DNA from: CBDBZL01 sp031399025
GTDB taxonomy: Bacteria > Pseudomonadota > Alphaproteobacteria > Sphingomonadales > Sphingomonadaceae
Length of the DNA stretch: 64,000 bases
Direction of reading: 5' to 3'
NCBI GenBank assembly: GCA_031399025.1
Contig: JANNOJ010000044.1
Location: 93,966 to 157,965 of the forward strand
This document shows, piece after piece, positions 8,899-17,594 of the stretch. The first letter of the stretch is position 1. Each line of letters starts with the position of its first letter. A program made the translations under genes and the position numbers. The notes under the pieces were generated by a model that had not been told where the DNA came from, did not search any database, and worked only from the letters and a program-made list of their open reading frames with translations.

Positions 8899-10046
8899 AA
8901 CATCCGAGTGTGAGCGAGCCGGTGGGGCTTGGCAAGCCGTGACATCTGCACCCTTTCCGCCGGCGATGCCAAGTCCCACGGCAGCTCTGCCGAGATCGTG
9001 GAAGGACAGAAAAATCACTCGGGCATCCGTAATGCGTGGCCGGATACTTTCGCCAGACGCCGTCACTGCCGTACCTTCCAAGACTCCCTACTCGAACTCG
9101 GCGCCCTGTTGGTTCGGACCGGCTCCCTCGATTGCTACTCTCACGCCTAAAATGGCCTCTTGGAGCGTGGATCTAACGCGCGGCGCGGCGTCACGAAGGG
9201 ACCGCTGGCGGCGGGGGTGGTTGGCGCGGCGCTCGACGGTGGCTGGCCGGATCGCCGGCGGGCCGGGTCGCGCTGGCCGAGCGGCGATTGTCGTTCCCCC
9301 TTAAGCCGGCTGGGGCCGCGGCGGGTGCAGGAAGGTTGGGGCGATCGGCCGCGCGGGCGTGTCGGGGCACCCCGTTGCCGTGATCGGCCTTCCCAGTGAT
9401 CGGGGCCGAGTTCTTCCTTGAGTTGGCCGATGACCCTGTTCGCAGGCCCACCGGGCCGTTACGGCCGCCGGCCAGCTTCTTCCCGCTCGACGTCTCCGCC
9501 GGCAGGTCGCGGCAGATGATTGGCGCTCGCCGGTCGAGCGATGTTCGTCCACGAGCCATATTCCTCGCCCCGCAGGTGCGGCGCGCCCGGGTCGTGGATA
9601 CGCCGGCGCGGTCGATCGCGACACACCCGCCCACGCCAGCACGCCGGGCCGCCAGCGGTCCCTTCATGCGACGCCGCCAACGACCCTGCGCCATCGTGCC
9701 GCTCCGGCATCGCCCTGGCCGATCGACTTGGCCTCGGCGATGGCGTTCTTGCGCGGGCGGCTGCTCGGGCGACCGGGAAGCTCATCGGGACAATCGGGCG
9801 CGCACACCTTCTGCCCGGTGGGGATGTCCACCGCCCAGGCGCGATCCCGCTCGCCGATCGGCGCCTCGCCCGCCCCCAGGTCGCGCGACACCAGCGCCCG
9901 GCGGCTGGCATTCCTGCCAGGTACGCACAAGCATGTTGCAGGGCCAGGCCGAGCCGCGGGCAGGTGTTGAGAATGTTGAAATCGGCATCGATCGATCCGG
10001 GCGTTTCAGCAGTCACGGTCGCGGCCTCGAGCCCGTTCGTCTGGCG
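8899..10046. other. 1.1 kb without a supportable gene
   Basis: Several open frames cross this stretch on both strands, but none shows a domain, a ribosome binding site with a sensible start, or a protein-like composition; they are rich in Arg, Pro and Ala, as expected from GC-rich non-coding DNA. The part from about 9180 to 10010 may be decayed mobile or coding DNA, since a fragmentary minus-strand frame around 9664-9930 looks mildly protein-like, but I could not assign it to a family. The 150 bp nearest the MarR start presumably holds its promoter. Confidence 0.5.
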
Positions 10047-10988
10047 CTAATCATCGAAGGGGTCAGTTTCATGGTGTTTGCCGCGCAGAAAGGCGTCGGC
10101 GACCAGGCGCAGCGGCGTATTGTCGACATCGCAGGCGCGCATGGCGATGAGTTGCGAGAAGCGGTTGTAGAGGCCGGGATATTCGGCCTCCGCCATTAGC
10201 GGCTGGTCGATCCCCGCGATGCTGAGTTTGGCCCCGCCATGGCTGAGCAGCATCTCGCCAGCGTCGGTGTCGACCCGAATGTCCCAGCTTTGCGGCCCGA
10301 TCTGGCGCCAGTCGAGCGTCACCGCGATTGGTGCGCCGCCAAGATCGCGCAGCGCAATCGTCGCGGCGATCGGCGCAGCACGGTTGGACGGGAAAAACAG
10401 GCTGGCACTCTCGACCAGCATCGGCAGGGGCAGGATGCGTGTGGCGATCGAGAGCGCGTTGATGCCCGGATCGAACACCCCGAAGCCGCCGGGTGCCCAG
10501 ATCCACGCCTGCCCCGGATGCCAGACGCGAACGTCCTCTTTCCAGTCGATTGTAACCGCCCGTACCCTTCGGCCTGCAAGCCAGGCATGTGCCGGCTCGA
10601 CCGCCGGAGCATAGCGCGAATGCCAGCCGGCGAACAGCGTAACGCCCTGCTGGCGCGCCAGATCATGCAGCAACTCGACTTCGCTCAGCGTCGCGCCCGG
10701 CGGCTTTTCGAGAAACACATGCTTGCCCGCCGCCAGCGCTTCCCGAGCCGCGTCGAACCGCACCTGTGGCGGCTGGCACATGACGATCGCCTCAAGCGAC
10801 GGGGTGCTGGCCAGCATGTCCGCCAGCGTCTCGTACGCGGGGACGTGGTCGATCCGGCCATTGCGGCTTGCAGTCGCGACGATCTCGAACCGGCCCGATC
10901 GGGCGATGGCGGGGACATGCTGGTCGCGCGCGATCTTGCCGATCCCGACCATGCCGATCCGCACCGGGGCTCGATCCGCGCTGCTCAA
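10047..10988 (-). CDS. Gfo/Idh/MocA family sugar dehydrogenase (galactose or arabinose 1-dehydrogenase type)
   Basis: This is an NAD(P)-dependent oxidoreductase predicted to oxidise the C1 of an aldose to the lactone. It has an N-terminal Rossmann unit (IGMVGIGKIA, 11-20) and the family motif EKP (94-96 in LEKPPGAT), whose lysine is catalytic in this family. A C-terminal beta-sheet domain follows, including WKEDVRVWHPGQAWIW and GGFGVFDPGINAL. Length (313) and motifs fit bacterial D-galactose 1-dehydrogenase and the Azospirillum-type L-arabinose 1-dehydrogenase. The neighbours favour a pentose or galactose oxidative pathway. The start is a TTG overlapping the stop of the upstream AraD1 gene (TTGA); a GTG at 10964 is the alternative. 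Confidence 0.85.
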   Translation of the reverse strand: MSSADRAPVRIGMVGIGKIARDQHVPAIARSGRFEIVATASRNGRIDHVPAYETLADMLASTPSLEAIVMCQPPQVRFDAAREALAAGKHVFLEKPPGATLSEVELLHDLARQQGVTLFAGWHSRYAPAVEPAHAWLAGRRVRAVTIDWKEDVRVWHPGQAWIWAPGGFGVFDPGINALSIATRILPLPMLVESASLFFPSNRAAPIAATIALRDLGGAPIAVTLDWRQIGPQSWDIRVDTDAGEMLLSHGGAKLSIAGIDQPLMAEAEYPGLYNRFSQLIAMRACDVDNTPLRLVADAFLRGKHHETDPFDD

Positions 10989-11971
10989 AGTGCGTGAACC
11001 AATTGCAGCTCCACCGCAGCGATAGCCAGGGTGTTGCGGAGCGGCAGGGTAAAGGGAGGCGCCTGGATCTCGAACATGTCACCCGGCTCGGTTCTGATGC
11101 CATCGCTGAACGACAGCGTTGCGGTGCCGAAGAAATGGACGTGGATATCGCCCGGCCGGCGGAACAGGTCATATTTGAAATGATGCGTCTCCAGGTTGGC
11201 GATGCTGTGCGACATGTTCGCCTCGCCGGTCAGGAACGGCTTTTCCCAGATGACCTGGTTGTGGCGCAGGATACGGCTCATTCCGCGGATCTCGGCGGGC
11301 GCCGGGCCGACCAGCAGTTCGGGGCCGAGCGCCGCCTGACGAAGCTTCGAATGCGCGAGCCACAGATAATTGTGCCGCTCGGTAATGTGATCGCTGAACT
11401 CGTTGGCCAGACAGAAGCCCAGGCGAAACGGCGTGCCGTCGGGGCCGATCAGATAGATGCCCGCCAGCTCGGGCTCTTCGCTGCCGTCCAGCGCGAATGC
11501 GGGCGACACCAGCGGCGCGCCGGGGGCCACGAGGCACGATCCATCGCCCTTGTAGAACCATTCGGGTTGCACCCCCGTCGTGCCCGCGGCCGGACGGCCG
11601 CCCTCGACGCCTTCGAGGAACATTCGCATCGAATCGGTGAGCGCATCGCCCGCCGCGGCCGCGCGGTGCATGTTGTCGCGCTCCTCTGCCGAACCGAGAT
11701 GGGTAAGGCCGGTGCCGGTCAGCACCAGATGCGCCGGATCGGCATGATCGATCGGCTCAATCAGCGTCCCCGCCGCCAGTTCCGCGGCGAGATCGACCGG
11801 CGCACCGGTGCCGCATCGCGCGACGGACGTGGCAAGATCGGTCGCGTCTGCGATCGCGCGCGATGCCAGCTCGACAACGCTGACGACACCGGGAACGAGG
11901 TGAGCGCCGTCGTTATCGGCGGCGATCACGGCGCGCGCGCCATCGGCGGCACGGTGTTGCAACAGGCGCAT
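10985..11971 (-). CDS. AraD1/GguC family protein (fumarylacetoacetate hydrolase fold)
   Basis: This 328-residue protein belongs to the AraD1/GguC group of the fumarylacetoacetate hydrolase superfamily. Members sit in arabinose, galactose and related sugar-acid gene clusters and are assigned to a late step acting on a 2-keto-3-deoxy sugar acid. The FAH-type core is visible in the segment with EEPELAGIYLIGPDGTPF, then GFCLANEFSDH (metal-site region), then GMSRILRHNQVIWEKPF. I chose the ATG at 11971 because GAGGGGG precedes it at a good distance; a TTG at 11983 overlaps the dehydrogenase stop. The exact reaction is inferred from family and context only. Confidence 0.8.
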   Translation of the reverse strand: MRLLQHRAADGARAVIAADNDGAHLVPGVVSVVELASRAIADATDLATSVARCGTGAPVDLAAELAAGTLIEPIDHADPAHLVLTGTGLTHLGSAEERDNMHRAAAAGDALTDSMRMFLEGVEGGRPAAGTTGVQPEWFYKGDGSCLVAPGAPLVSPAFALDGSEEPELAGIYLIGPDGTPFRLGFCLANEFSDHITERHNYLWLAHSKLRQAALGPELLVGPAPAEIRGMSRILRHNQVIWEKPFLTGEANMSHSIANLETHHFKYDLFRRPGDIHVHFFGTATLSFSDGIRTEPGDMFEIQAPPFTLPLRNTLAIAAVELQLVHAL

Positions 11972-11979
11972 CAGCCCCC

Positions 11980-13488
11980 TCAATCGTCGGTTTGGTCGCG
12001 CAGCACGGCGGGCAGCAGCGCCTGCGGGAGATTCTGATAGCAGATCGGGCGCAGGAAGCGTTCGATCGCGAGCGCACCGACCGATGTCGTGCGTGCATCC
12101 GAGGTCGCGGGATAGGGCCCGCCATGCACCATAGCCGCGACGACCTCGACGCCGGTGGGCCAGCCATTGGCGAGGATTCGGCCCGCCTTGCGTTCGAGCA
12201 GCGGCAGCAGCGCTGTCGCAAGAGCGATATCGGCGTGATCCATTTGCAGCGTCGCGGTAAGCTGTCCTTCGAGCCCTTCGAGCACGGCCTGGAGCTGCGC
12301 CGCGTCGCGGCAGCGCACGACAATCGCCGCTGCACCGAACATCTCATGGCCGAGTGACCGATCGGCAAGGAAACGGTCCGCATCGATGCTGAACAGATGC
12401 GCCTGCGCGCGGCCCGGGCCTGCGCCCGGCGGCCCCGTTGCGACCGTCGTGACGTCGTTACGGCTCGCCAACGCGGCGGTGGCGTCGCGATAGGACGCAT
12501 GGATCTGCGGCGTAAGCATCAGCGCCGGGTCGTCGGCGGCGATCGCTTCGGCCGCCGCTTCCAGGAATGCATCCAGGCCTTCGCCGTCGATCGCGAGCAC
12601 GAGGCCCGGATTGGTGCAGAACTGCCCGCCCCCCAACGTCAGCGATCCGACGAACGCGCTCGCCAGCGAAGCACTCCGCGCGGCCAACGCTGCGGGCAAC
12701 AACAAGACGGGGTTGATGCTGCTCATCTCGGCATAAACCGGGATCGGCACCGCCCGCGCCTGCGCAATCCTAACCAGCGCAAGTCCGCCTGCCCGCGAGC
12801 CGGTGAAGCCTACTGCCATGATGCGCGGATCAGCCACCAGCGCCGCGCCCAGATCATTGCCAGGCCCCGCCAGATGCGCGAACACACCCTCGGGCATCCC
12901 GGTCGCTCGCGTGGCCCGCAGGACGGCGTCGGCGATCATCGCGCCGGTGCCGGGATGCGCCGGATGGCCCTTGACCACTACCGGGCAGCCCGCCGCCAGC
13001 GCCGAGGCGGTATCACCCCCAGCGGTCGAAAAGGCGAGCGGGAAGTTGCTGGCGCCGAACACCGCGACCGGACCGACGGCGATCATCCGGCGACGCATGT
13101 CGGGGCGGGGGAGCGGCTGGCGATCGGGCAGCGCCTGGTCGATATGGACACGATCCGGGGCGCCGCTGCGCACCAGATCGGCGAACATCTTGAGCTGGCC
13201 GACGGTGCGAGCGCGCTCGCCGGTCAGCCGGGCGATCGGCAAGCCGCTTTCGCCCGAGGCCCGTTCCAACAGAGCATCGCCAAGCGATAAGATCTCGTCC
13301 GCGATCGCCTCCAGAAATGCCGCGCGCCGTTCGGGCGCGGTGGCGCGGAAGGCGTCGCATGCGGCATCAGCGAGGGCGCACGCCGCGGCGACATCCGCGG
13401 CCGTGGAACTGGGGTAGAACGGATCGATCGACACGCCGGTCGCGCCGGCCTGGGCGCGAAACCGCGAAACGCTGGCTGCTTCAGTCAC
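11980..13488 (-). CDS. aldehyde dehydrogenase (NADP+), 2-oxoglutarate semialdehyde dehydrogenase type
   Basis: The product resembles the dehydrogenases that oxidise 2,5-dioxopentanoate (alpha-ketoglutarate semialdehyde) to 2-oxoglutarate, the final step of non-phosphorylative pentose and sugar-acid pathways. The 502-residue protein shows N148 (GASNFPLAF), general base E254 (YAEMSSINPV) and nucleophile C291 (GGGQFCTNPG), in the order expected for the superfamily. The start is GTG at 13488, preceded by GAGG; an ATG 2 bp upstream runs straight into a stop. It heads a three-gene minus-strand operon with the AraD1 and Gfo/Idh/MocA genes, divergent from the GntR regulator. Confidence 0.88.
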   Translation of the reverse strand: MTEAASVSRFRAQAGATGVSIDPFYPSSTAADVAAACALADAACDAFRATAPERRAAFLEAIADEILSLGDALLERASGESGLPIARLTGERARTVGQLKMFADLVRSGAPDRVHIDQALPDRQPLPRPDMRRRMIAVGPVAVFGASNFPLAFSTAGGDTASALAAGCPVVVKGHPAHPGTGAMIADAVLRATRATGMPEGVFAHLAGPGNDLGAALVADPRIMAVGFTGSRAGGLALVRIAQARAVPIPVYAEMSSINPVLLLPAALAARSASLASAFVGSLTLGGGQFCTNPGLVLAIDGEGLDAFLEAAAEAIAADDPALMLTPQIHASYRDATAALASRNDVTTVATGPPGAGPGRAQAHLFSIDADRFLADRSLGHEMFGAAAIVVRCRDAAQLQAVLEGLEGQLTATLQMDHADIALATALLPLLERKAGRILANGWPTGVEVVAAMVHGGPYPATSDARTTSVGALAIERFLRPICYQNLPQALLPAVLRDQTDD

Positions 13489-14080
13489 ATCGGAACCTCA
13501 TCTGCTCATCATCGACGGTTTTGCGGCAATCCAAGGTTGGCCGACGGCTTGCGGGGATTATCAACTCCTGCTTGCCGACCACGATCGCCGCCGAGGGTGA
13601 TTTGCGGCATGGGTTGCCGGTCATTTCCGCCTCCCGAGCAGCCTTTCATGGCGATCTAGCGGTTGATGCTTGATCCTCATTGATTTGTCCGAGTATATCG
13701 AGAAGCAGTGCTCGTCAACTCGAACAAGCGAGTGACGGTGGAGGAACGATCGTCGACCCCGCATGTCGACTGGATGTCGTGGCTGGCATTGCGGCGGGGC
13801 TCGTGAGTACCGCTATCGGGGAGGAGGCTACGGCGCAACCACTGCCGAATGCGAAACGAACTTCGGCCGCCGGTCGGGGACGAGCGCATCGGCCTCGATC
13901 CTCAACGCGTCGTCCGAGGCGGTAGTGGGTGGCGGCCGGGCGATCCTGCGCCCCGGAAACCGGGTCCGCGTCGATCTGCGCGCCTGCAATGTCGCTATGC
14001 ATTCAGTATCTGTGATACGGGATGATCGGCCGCCTGAGACCGGCTGTGCGTTCGTGCCGATCAAAATGGGAGGAGCAAAG
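13489..14080. other. divergent intergenic region of the sugar operons
   Basis: These 592 bp separate the minus-strand dehydrogenase operon from the plus-strand regulator gene. No frame here looks like a real gene. A lower-GC patch at about 13660-13700 contains a plausible plus-strand promoter (TTGATC, 18 nt, TATATC). An inverted repeat at 14006-14018 is listed separately. Both promoters and the regulator binding sites should lie in this region. Confidence 0.5.
14006..14018. promoter_or_regulatory. inverted repeat GTATC-TGT-GATAC, candidate operator
   Basis: A perfect 5-bp inverted repeat with a 3-bp spacer lies 62 bp before the start of the GntR/FCD regulator. FadR-type GntR repressors bind short palindromes close to their own promoters, so this is a candidate autoregulatory site. 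The extended half-site TGATACGG occurs here and again just upstream of the SMP-30 gene (about 14890), which would place both plus-strand genes under one regulator. This is inference from sequence only. Confidence 0.4.
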
Positions 14081-14806
14081 ATGGCGACCCGTGCGCAGAA
14101 CGCAGATGCCCGTTCCGTGGAGCGGATCCACGGCAGCATCGCGCACCAGCTTGGCATCGCCATCATCTCAGGCAAATATCAGCCTGGGGACGTGCTGAGC
14201 GACGAAATCACGGCTTCCGAGCAGCTCAAGGTTTCACGGACGGCCTATCGCGAGGCAATTCGCATCCTCGGGGCAAAAGGTATGGTCAGCAGTCGACCCA
14301 AAGTGGGCACGACCATCAACCCCCGCAATCGTTGGAACCATCTCGATCCCGACCTGCTCGCTTGGTCGTTCGAGACGATCCCGGACGAGAGTTTCATCAA
14401 CGACCTGTTTGAGTTGCGTGGGGTTATCGAGCCGGCGGCGGCAGCAATGGCTGCCGAGCGGCGTGATCTTGGGCAGTTAGCGCGGATGCTGTTAGCACTG
14501 CAGATTATCGAGCGTGCCACTCTGGCTACTGCTGAGGGACAAGCTGCAGACCGCGACTTTCATGAGGTGCTGCTTGAAGCTACTCGCAATGAAGCAATAT
14601 CCAGCCTGGCAAGCGGCATTGCTGCTGCAGTGCAATGGACGACAATCTTCAAGCAGCGCCAGCACGCCTTGCCGCGCGACCCCCTCGCAGACCATTATGT
14701 TGTCTATGAGGCAATCCGCGACCAAAAGCCCGCGAGTGCTCGACGCGCGATGGTTGACCTGTTGCGCCTTGGGCTCGAGGATACAAAAAGGTCGATGCGC
14801 GGCTAG
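14081..14806 (+). CDS. GntR family transcriptional regulator with FCD domain
   Basis: This is a FadR-subfamily GntR regulator of 241 residues. The N-terminal winged helix (about 10-75) includes SGKYQPGDVLSDE and SRTAYREAIRILGAKGMVSS. The C-terminal FCD ligand-binding domain (about 95-230) includes LFELRGVIEPAAAAMAAERR, then DRDFHEVLLEATRNEAI and DHYVVYEAIRDQ, with the Asp/His residues that usually hold a metal and a small organic acid. The ATG at 14081 follows GGGAGGAG; the frame stays open upstream but is not protein-like. It lies between the dehydrogenase operon and the lactonase gene, so it probably responds to a sugar acid of this pathway. Confidence 0.9.
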   Translation: MATRAQNADARSVERIHGSIAHQLGIAIISGKYQPGDVLSDEITASEQLKVSRTAYREAIRILGAKGMVSSRPKVGTTINPRNRWNHLDPDLLAWSFETIPDESFINDLFELRGVIEPAAAAMAAERRDLGQLARMLLALQIIERATLATAEGQAADRDFHEVLLEATRNEAISSLASGIAAAVQWTTIFKQRQHALPRDPLADHYVVYEAIRDQKPASARRAMVDLLRLGLEDTKRSMRG

Positions 14807-14932
14807 GCTCACCGCCAGCAAGGCTCAGGCCGATGCTCGGCCGACAGGCAACGCCCGCCAGCATCACGCTGTACTCAGACAAGAACGAATGATACGGATT
14901 CCCAAACGCGCGAAGGGAGAAATCGCACTTCT

Positions 14933-15838
14933 ATGAACTCGATTTCATCAGATTGCATCGTCGCATGTAAAAACAGCCTGGGCGAAGGCGTAATTTGGGA
15001 CGCCAGCAGCGCTGCGATCTTCTGGGTAGATATTCCTATGCCTAGCCGGGTCCATCGTTACGACCCCGCGACCAGACGACACGATAGCTGGAGCACACCT
15101 GAGATGGTGTCCGCTCTTGCGTCGCGCGGCGACGGCACGCTGATCGTCGCAGCTCGCTCGGGACTGGCGAATTTCGATCCCGCTACCGGAAGCTTCGTGC
15201 CGGTTGCGCCTTATCCGCATGCCGATGAACGTTGCCGCAGCAATGACGGTAGGTGCGATCCGCATGGACGATTCTGGATTGGCACCATGATGAATAATTT
15301 TGACGAGGGTGGCGGGGCTCAGGATGTGACCGAGGCGATCGGCGTACTGTACCGCGTCGATCCAGGTCTCGAGATCAGTCAGGTGATCGACGGCATCGGT
15401 ATTCCTAATGCCATCTGCTTCAGTCCGGATGGCAGAACCATGTATTTCGCAGATACGCTGGCAGAAACAATCTGGGCCTTCGAAGTCGATATCGCCACCG
15501 GTAACTTACGCAATCGACGCGTGTTTGTTGGCCCTGGCGTGGTCGGATATCCCGACGGTGCTTGCGTCGATGCCGAGGGCTATGTCTGGAATGCCCGTTG
15601 GGAAGGAAACTGCGTCATCCGTTTTGCGCCCAACGGCTCCATCGACAGGATCGTCGACGTTCCTGCCAGCCGGGTCACGTGCTGTGCGTTCGGAAGTTTA
15701 AATCTCGACGCGCTCTACATCACGACCTCTCGAGCTGGGTTGACCGAGGCGGCGCTGGCGAACGAACCTGACGCTGGCGGACTATTCGTGTGTTCGCCCG
15801 GGGTGATGGGTATAGCAGGCGCTACCTTCGCAGGTTGA
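14933..15838 (+). CDS. SMP-30/gluconolactonase family sugar lactonase
   Basis: This is a six-bladed beta-propeller lactonase predicted to hydrolyse the sugar lactone made by the neighbouring dehydrogenase. Metal-binding and catalytic residues are in the expected places: E18 (LGEGVIWD), N104 (RSNDGRCD), N159 (GIPNAICFSPDG) and D208 (GYPDGACVD). The 301-residue length is normal. AAGGGAG lies upstream of the ATG at a rather long distance. Base composition is lower in GC than the core genes around 17-64 kb. Substrate specificity (arabinono-, galactono- or gluconolactone) cannot be read from the sequence. Confidence 0.9.
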   Translation: MNSISSDCIVACKNSLGEGVIWDASSAAIFWVDIPMPSRVHRYDPATRRHDSWSTPEMVSALASRGDGTLIVAARSGLANFDPATGSFVPVAPYPHADERCRSNDGRCDPHGRFWIGTMMNNFDEGGGAQDVTEAIGVLYRVDPGLEISQVIDGIGIPNAICFSPDGRTMYFADTLAETIWAFEVDIATGNLRNRRVFVGPGVVGYPDGACVDAEGYVWNARWEGNCVIRFAPNGSIDRIVDVPASRVTCCAFGSLNLDALYITTSRAGLTEAALANEPDAGGLFVCSPGVMGIAGATFAG

Positions 15839-15889
15839 GCTTTCGCCTGCGGCATCCGAGCAGGCTCGGCGATCTCATCCTAGCGCTGG

Positions 15890-16610
15890 CACCATAGGCC
15901 GGATCCACAATCGGGCGAAGCTGCCGCGGGACAAGCCGCGCGGGGGCGCCCGCCGGTCGGGAACCGGCGGGTGATCAGCGGCCTGGTCCAGGTGCTGCGG
16001 TGGGGTGCCGCTGGAAGGATGCGCCGGCGATCCGCCTGCCGCCAAAGGCGGCTGGCGCGCCGGGTTCGCGTCGCTCGCGGCGGCAGGCGGATCCCTGCCG
16101 AGCTCTTGCCCGACAGCACGCATGGAGCGGCGCGCCGCTCGGCGGCGGGCGGAAAAAGGGGGCGCACTTCCAGGCGATCGAGGTCAGCCGAGGCGGTCGC
16201 GGCACGAGGCTCCACGCCGTCACCGACCGCCAGGTCGACCGCGCGCGCGTTCCCGCTGCCGCGGATCAGGCTGCCGAGCCGGGCGGCGGGGCAACTTGCC
16301 GACCGGCCTGACGCCGCGCCGTATCGTTCTGCCGACCGCGCCTACGATGGCCACGCATCCGCGACCTGATCGAAGCGCCCAGGCGCGGCCCGGCATCGCG
16401 CCCAAACGCAATCGGCGCTGTAAAAGCTGCCTCGGCCAGACGCTCGACAAGGGCCGCAACGCCGGCGACACGCATTCTGCCGCCGCGAGCACTGCCCCCG
16501 CCTCGCGGCCCGGTACGACACTCGCCGCCGACTTCCTCGGCAACATCCACCCTCGCCGCCAGCATCATGTGGCGGTTACGACTCCGGGCTCTCGCAATGA
16601 CGCCGAACTG
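15890..16610 (+). pseudogene. decayed IS5-family transposase
   Basis: No single frame spans this region, but pieces of an IS5-type DDE transposase can be read in order by switching frames. The pieces are KLPRDKPRG, then NRRVISGLVQVLRWG, GCRWKDAP, LPDSTHG (first catalytic Asp), GGKRG, VSRGGRGTRLHAVTDRQ, SADRAYDGHA (second Asp) and IAPKRNRRCKSC, ending LAASIMWRL. These match the IS5 order RVISGI, RWRDAP, DST, GGK, TKIHAVTD, ADRAYD, IPPK-NRK, LAA-YWL. At least four frameshifts separate the pieces, so it is an old relic with no activity. It sits between the lactonase gene and the tmRNA gene. Confidence 0.75.
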
Positions 16611-16639
16611 CCACCCAAGGCAAGGTGGGGGATTCTGTT

Positions 16640-16985
16640 GCTAGGCTCCCCCGGGCCCCCGGTTTCCGATTCTGTTACCCGGTTCGGTCCGAACCGTGCT
16701 CGTAGCTTAGTAAGATCAGGCCGTTAGGCCGTCAGGTTACGCGGCGAGAGCAAGTGCTTCGTTGTCGTTGGCACTTGTTGGGTTTTGAGCCTTGAACGGG
16801 TTACTCAGCCCGAGCAAAAACGATGCCTTTCAACACACGTCGATCCTAGTTCGGCCCCGTCAGGAGACCTGCCGAGCAGATCGGACAGACCTTGTGGTGG
16901 AGCCGCCGGGTACTGCCCCCGGGTCCGCTGTGCCTATTTCGCACCGCACTTTATCGCCATAGCCGGACGAGCCGGCAGCAATCCA
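16640..16985 (-). ncRNA. ssrA: tmRNA, circularly permuted two-piece form
   Basis: tmRNA rescues stalled ribosomes with SmpB. Read on the minus strand, the acceptor piece comes first. It has a T-arm with 5-bp stem CCGGG/CCCGG and loop GGCAGTA, then GGCTCCACCA with CCA ending at 16895. After a short intervening segment (about 16894-16859) the coding piece begins with GGGGCCG at 16858. GGGGCCG pairs with CGGCTCC of the other piece to rebuild a 7-bp acceptor stem with G3-U70, the alanine identity pair. The tag ORF at 16772-16737 encodes ANDNEALALAA followed by TAA. A 17-bp palindrome (16680-16696) lies near the 3' end. Outer ends are approximate. This permuted arrangement is known in Alphaproteobacteria. 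Confidence 0.93.
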
Positions 16986-17032
16986 TATAGGGCATTGTCG
17001 GTTAATGTGAAGTGAGCGCGCGAGCCTGGCGG

Positions 17033-17461
17033 CTAAGGCGACCGGCGCAATTCGTCGCGAATTTCGGTGAGCAGCTCGATCTCGGTTGCCACTGCGGCCT
17101 TTGCATCGTCGGCGAAGCGGGCGGTCACCTGCTTGGCATAGCGCACGAGCAGGAAGATGACGAACGCCAGGATCACGAAGTTGAACACCGCGGTAACGAA
17201 GGCGCCGTAACCGATCATCGCCGCGCCCGCGGCCCGGAGTGCCGCGTAATCGGTCAGCGAGCCGGCATAATCGGGCGGCACGCTGAGCAGCCAGAAATAG
17301 CTGGAGAAATCCACGCCCCCCACGATCGCCCCGATGAGCGGCATGATGATATCGTCGGTCAACGAGGTCACGATGGCGCCGAACGCGGTGCCGATTATGA
17401 CCGCCACCGCCAGGTCAAGCACGTTGCCCCTGGCGATAAACTCCCGGAAGTCCCGCAGCAT
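17033..17461 (-). CDS. mscL: large-conductance mechanosensitive channel MscL
   Basis: MscL is the pentameric inner-membrane channel that opens under high membrane tension during hypo-osmotic shock. The 142-residue protein has the conserved N-terminus (FREFIARGNVLDLAVAVIIG), TM1 containing the gate region, a periplasmic loop with TDYAALRAAGAAMIGYGAFV, and TM2 (VFNFVILAFVIFLLVR). A charged C-terminal helix closes it (EIELLTEIRDELRR). It is divergent from lemA, and its stop is about 50 bp from the 5' end of the tmRNA gene. Confidence 0.96.
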   Translation of the reverse strand: MLRDFREFIARGNVLDLAVAVIIGTAFGAIVTSLTDDIIMPLIGAIVGGVDFSSYFWLLSVPPDYAGSLTDYAALRAAGAAMIGYGAFVTAVFNFVILAFVIFLLVRYAKQVTARFADDAKAAVATEIELLTEIRDELRRSP

Positions 17462-17594
17462 CGTCGTCTCTCCCCGGCTACTAGCCGAGGCTTGCCAGCC
17501 CGGAGGGGGGCCGACAAGCCTCTTGCCGGGTCCTTGTCATTGCCAAGCGGCGTGCTATCTGAGCAATACACTTGGCACTTGAAGGATTCTTGCG

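Noticed and set aside
9180..10010. A second decayed insertion sequence
   Set aside because: The stretch looks degenerate, but I could not line up ordered transposase motifs as I could for the IS5 relic at 15.9-16.6 kb.
13763..14080. A longer GntR protein starting at 13763
   Set aside because: The extra 106 residues are low-complexity and unlike the family, while the ATG at 14081 has a strong ribosome binding site.
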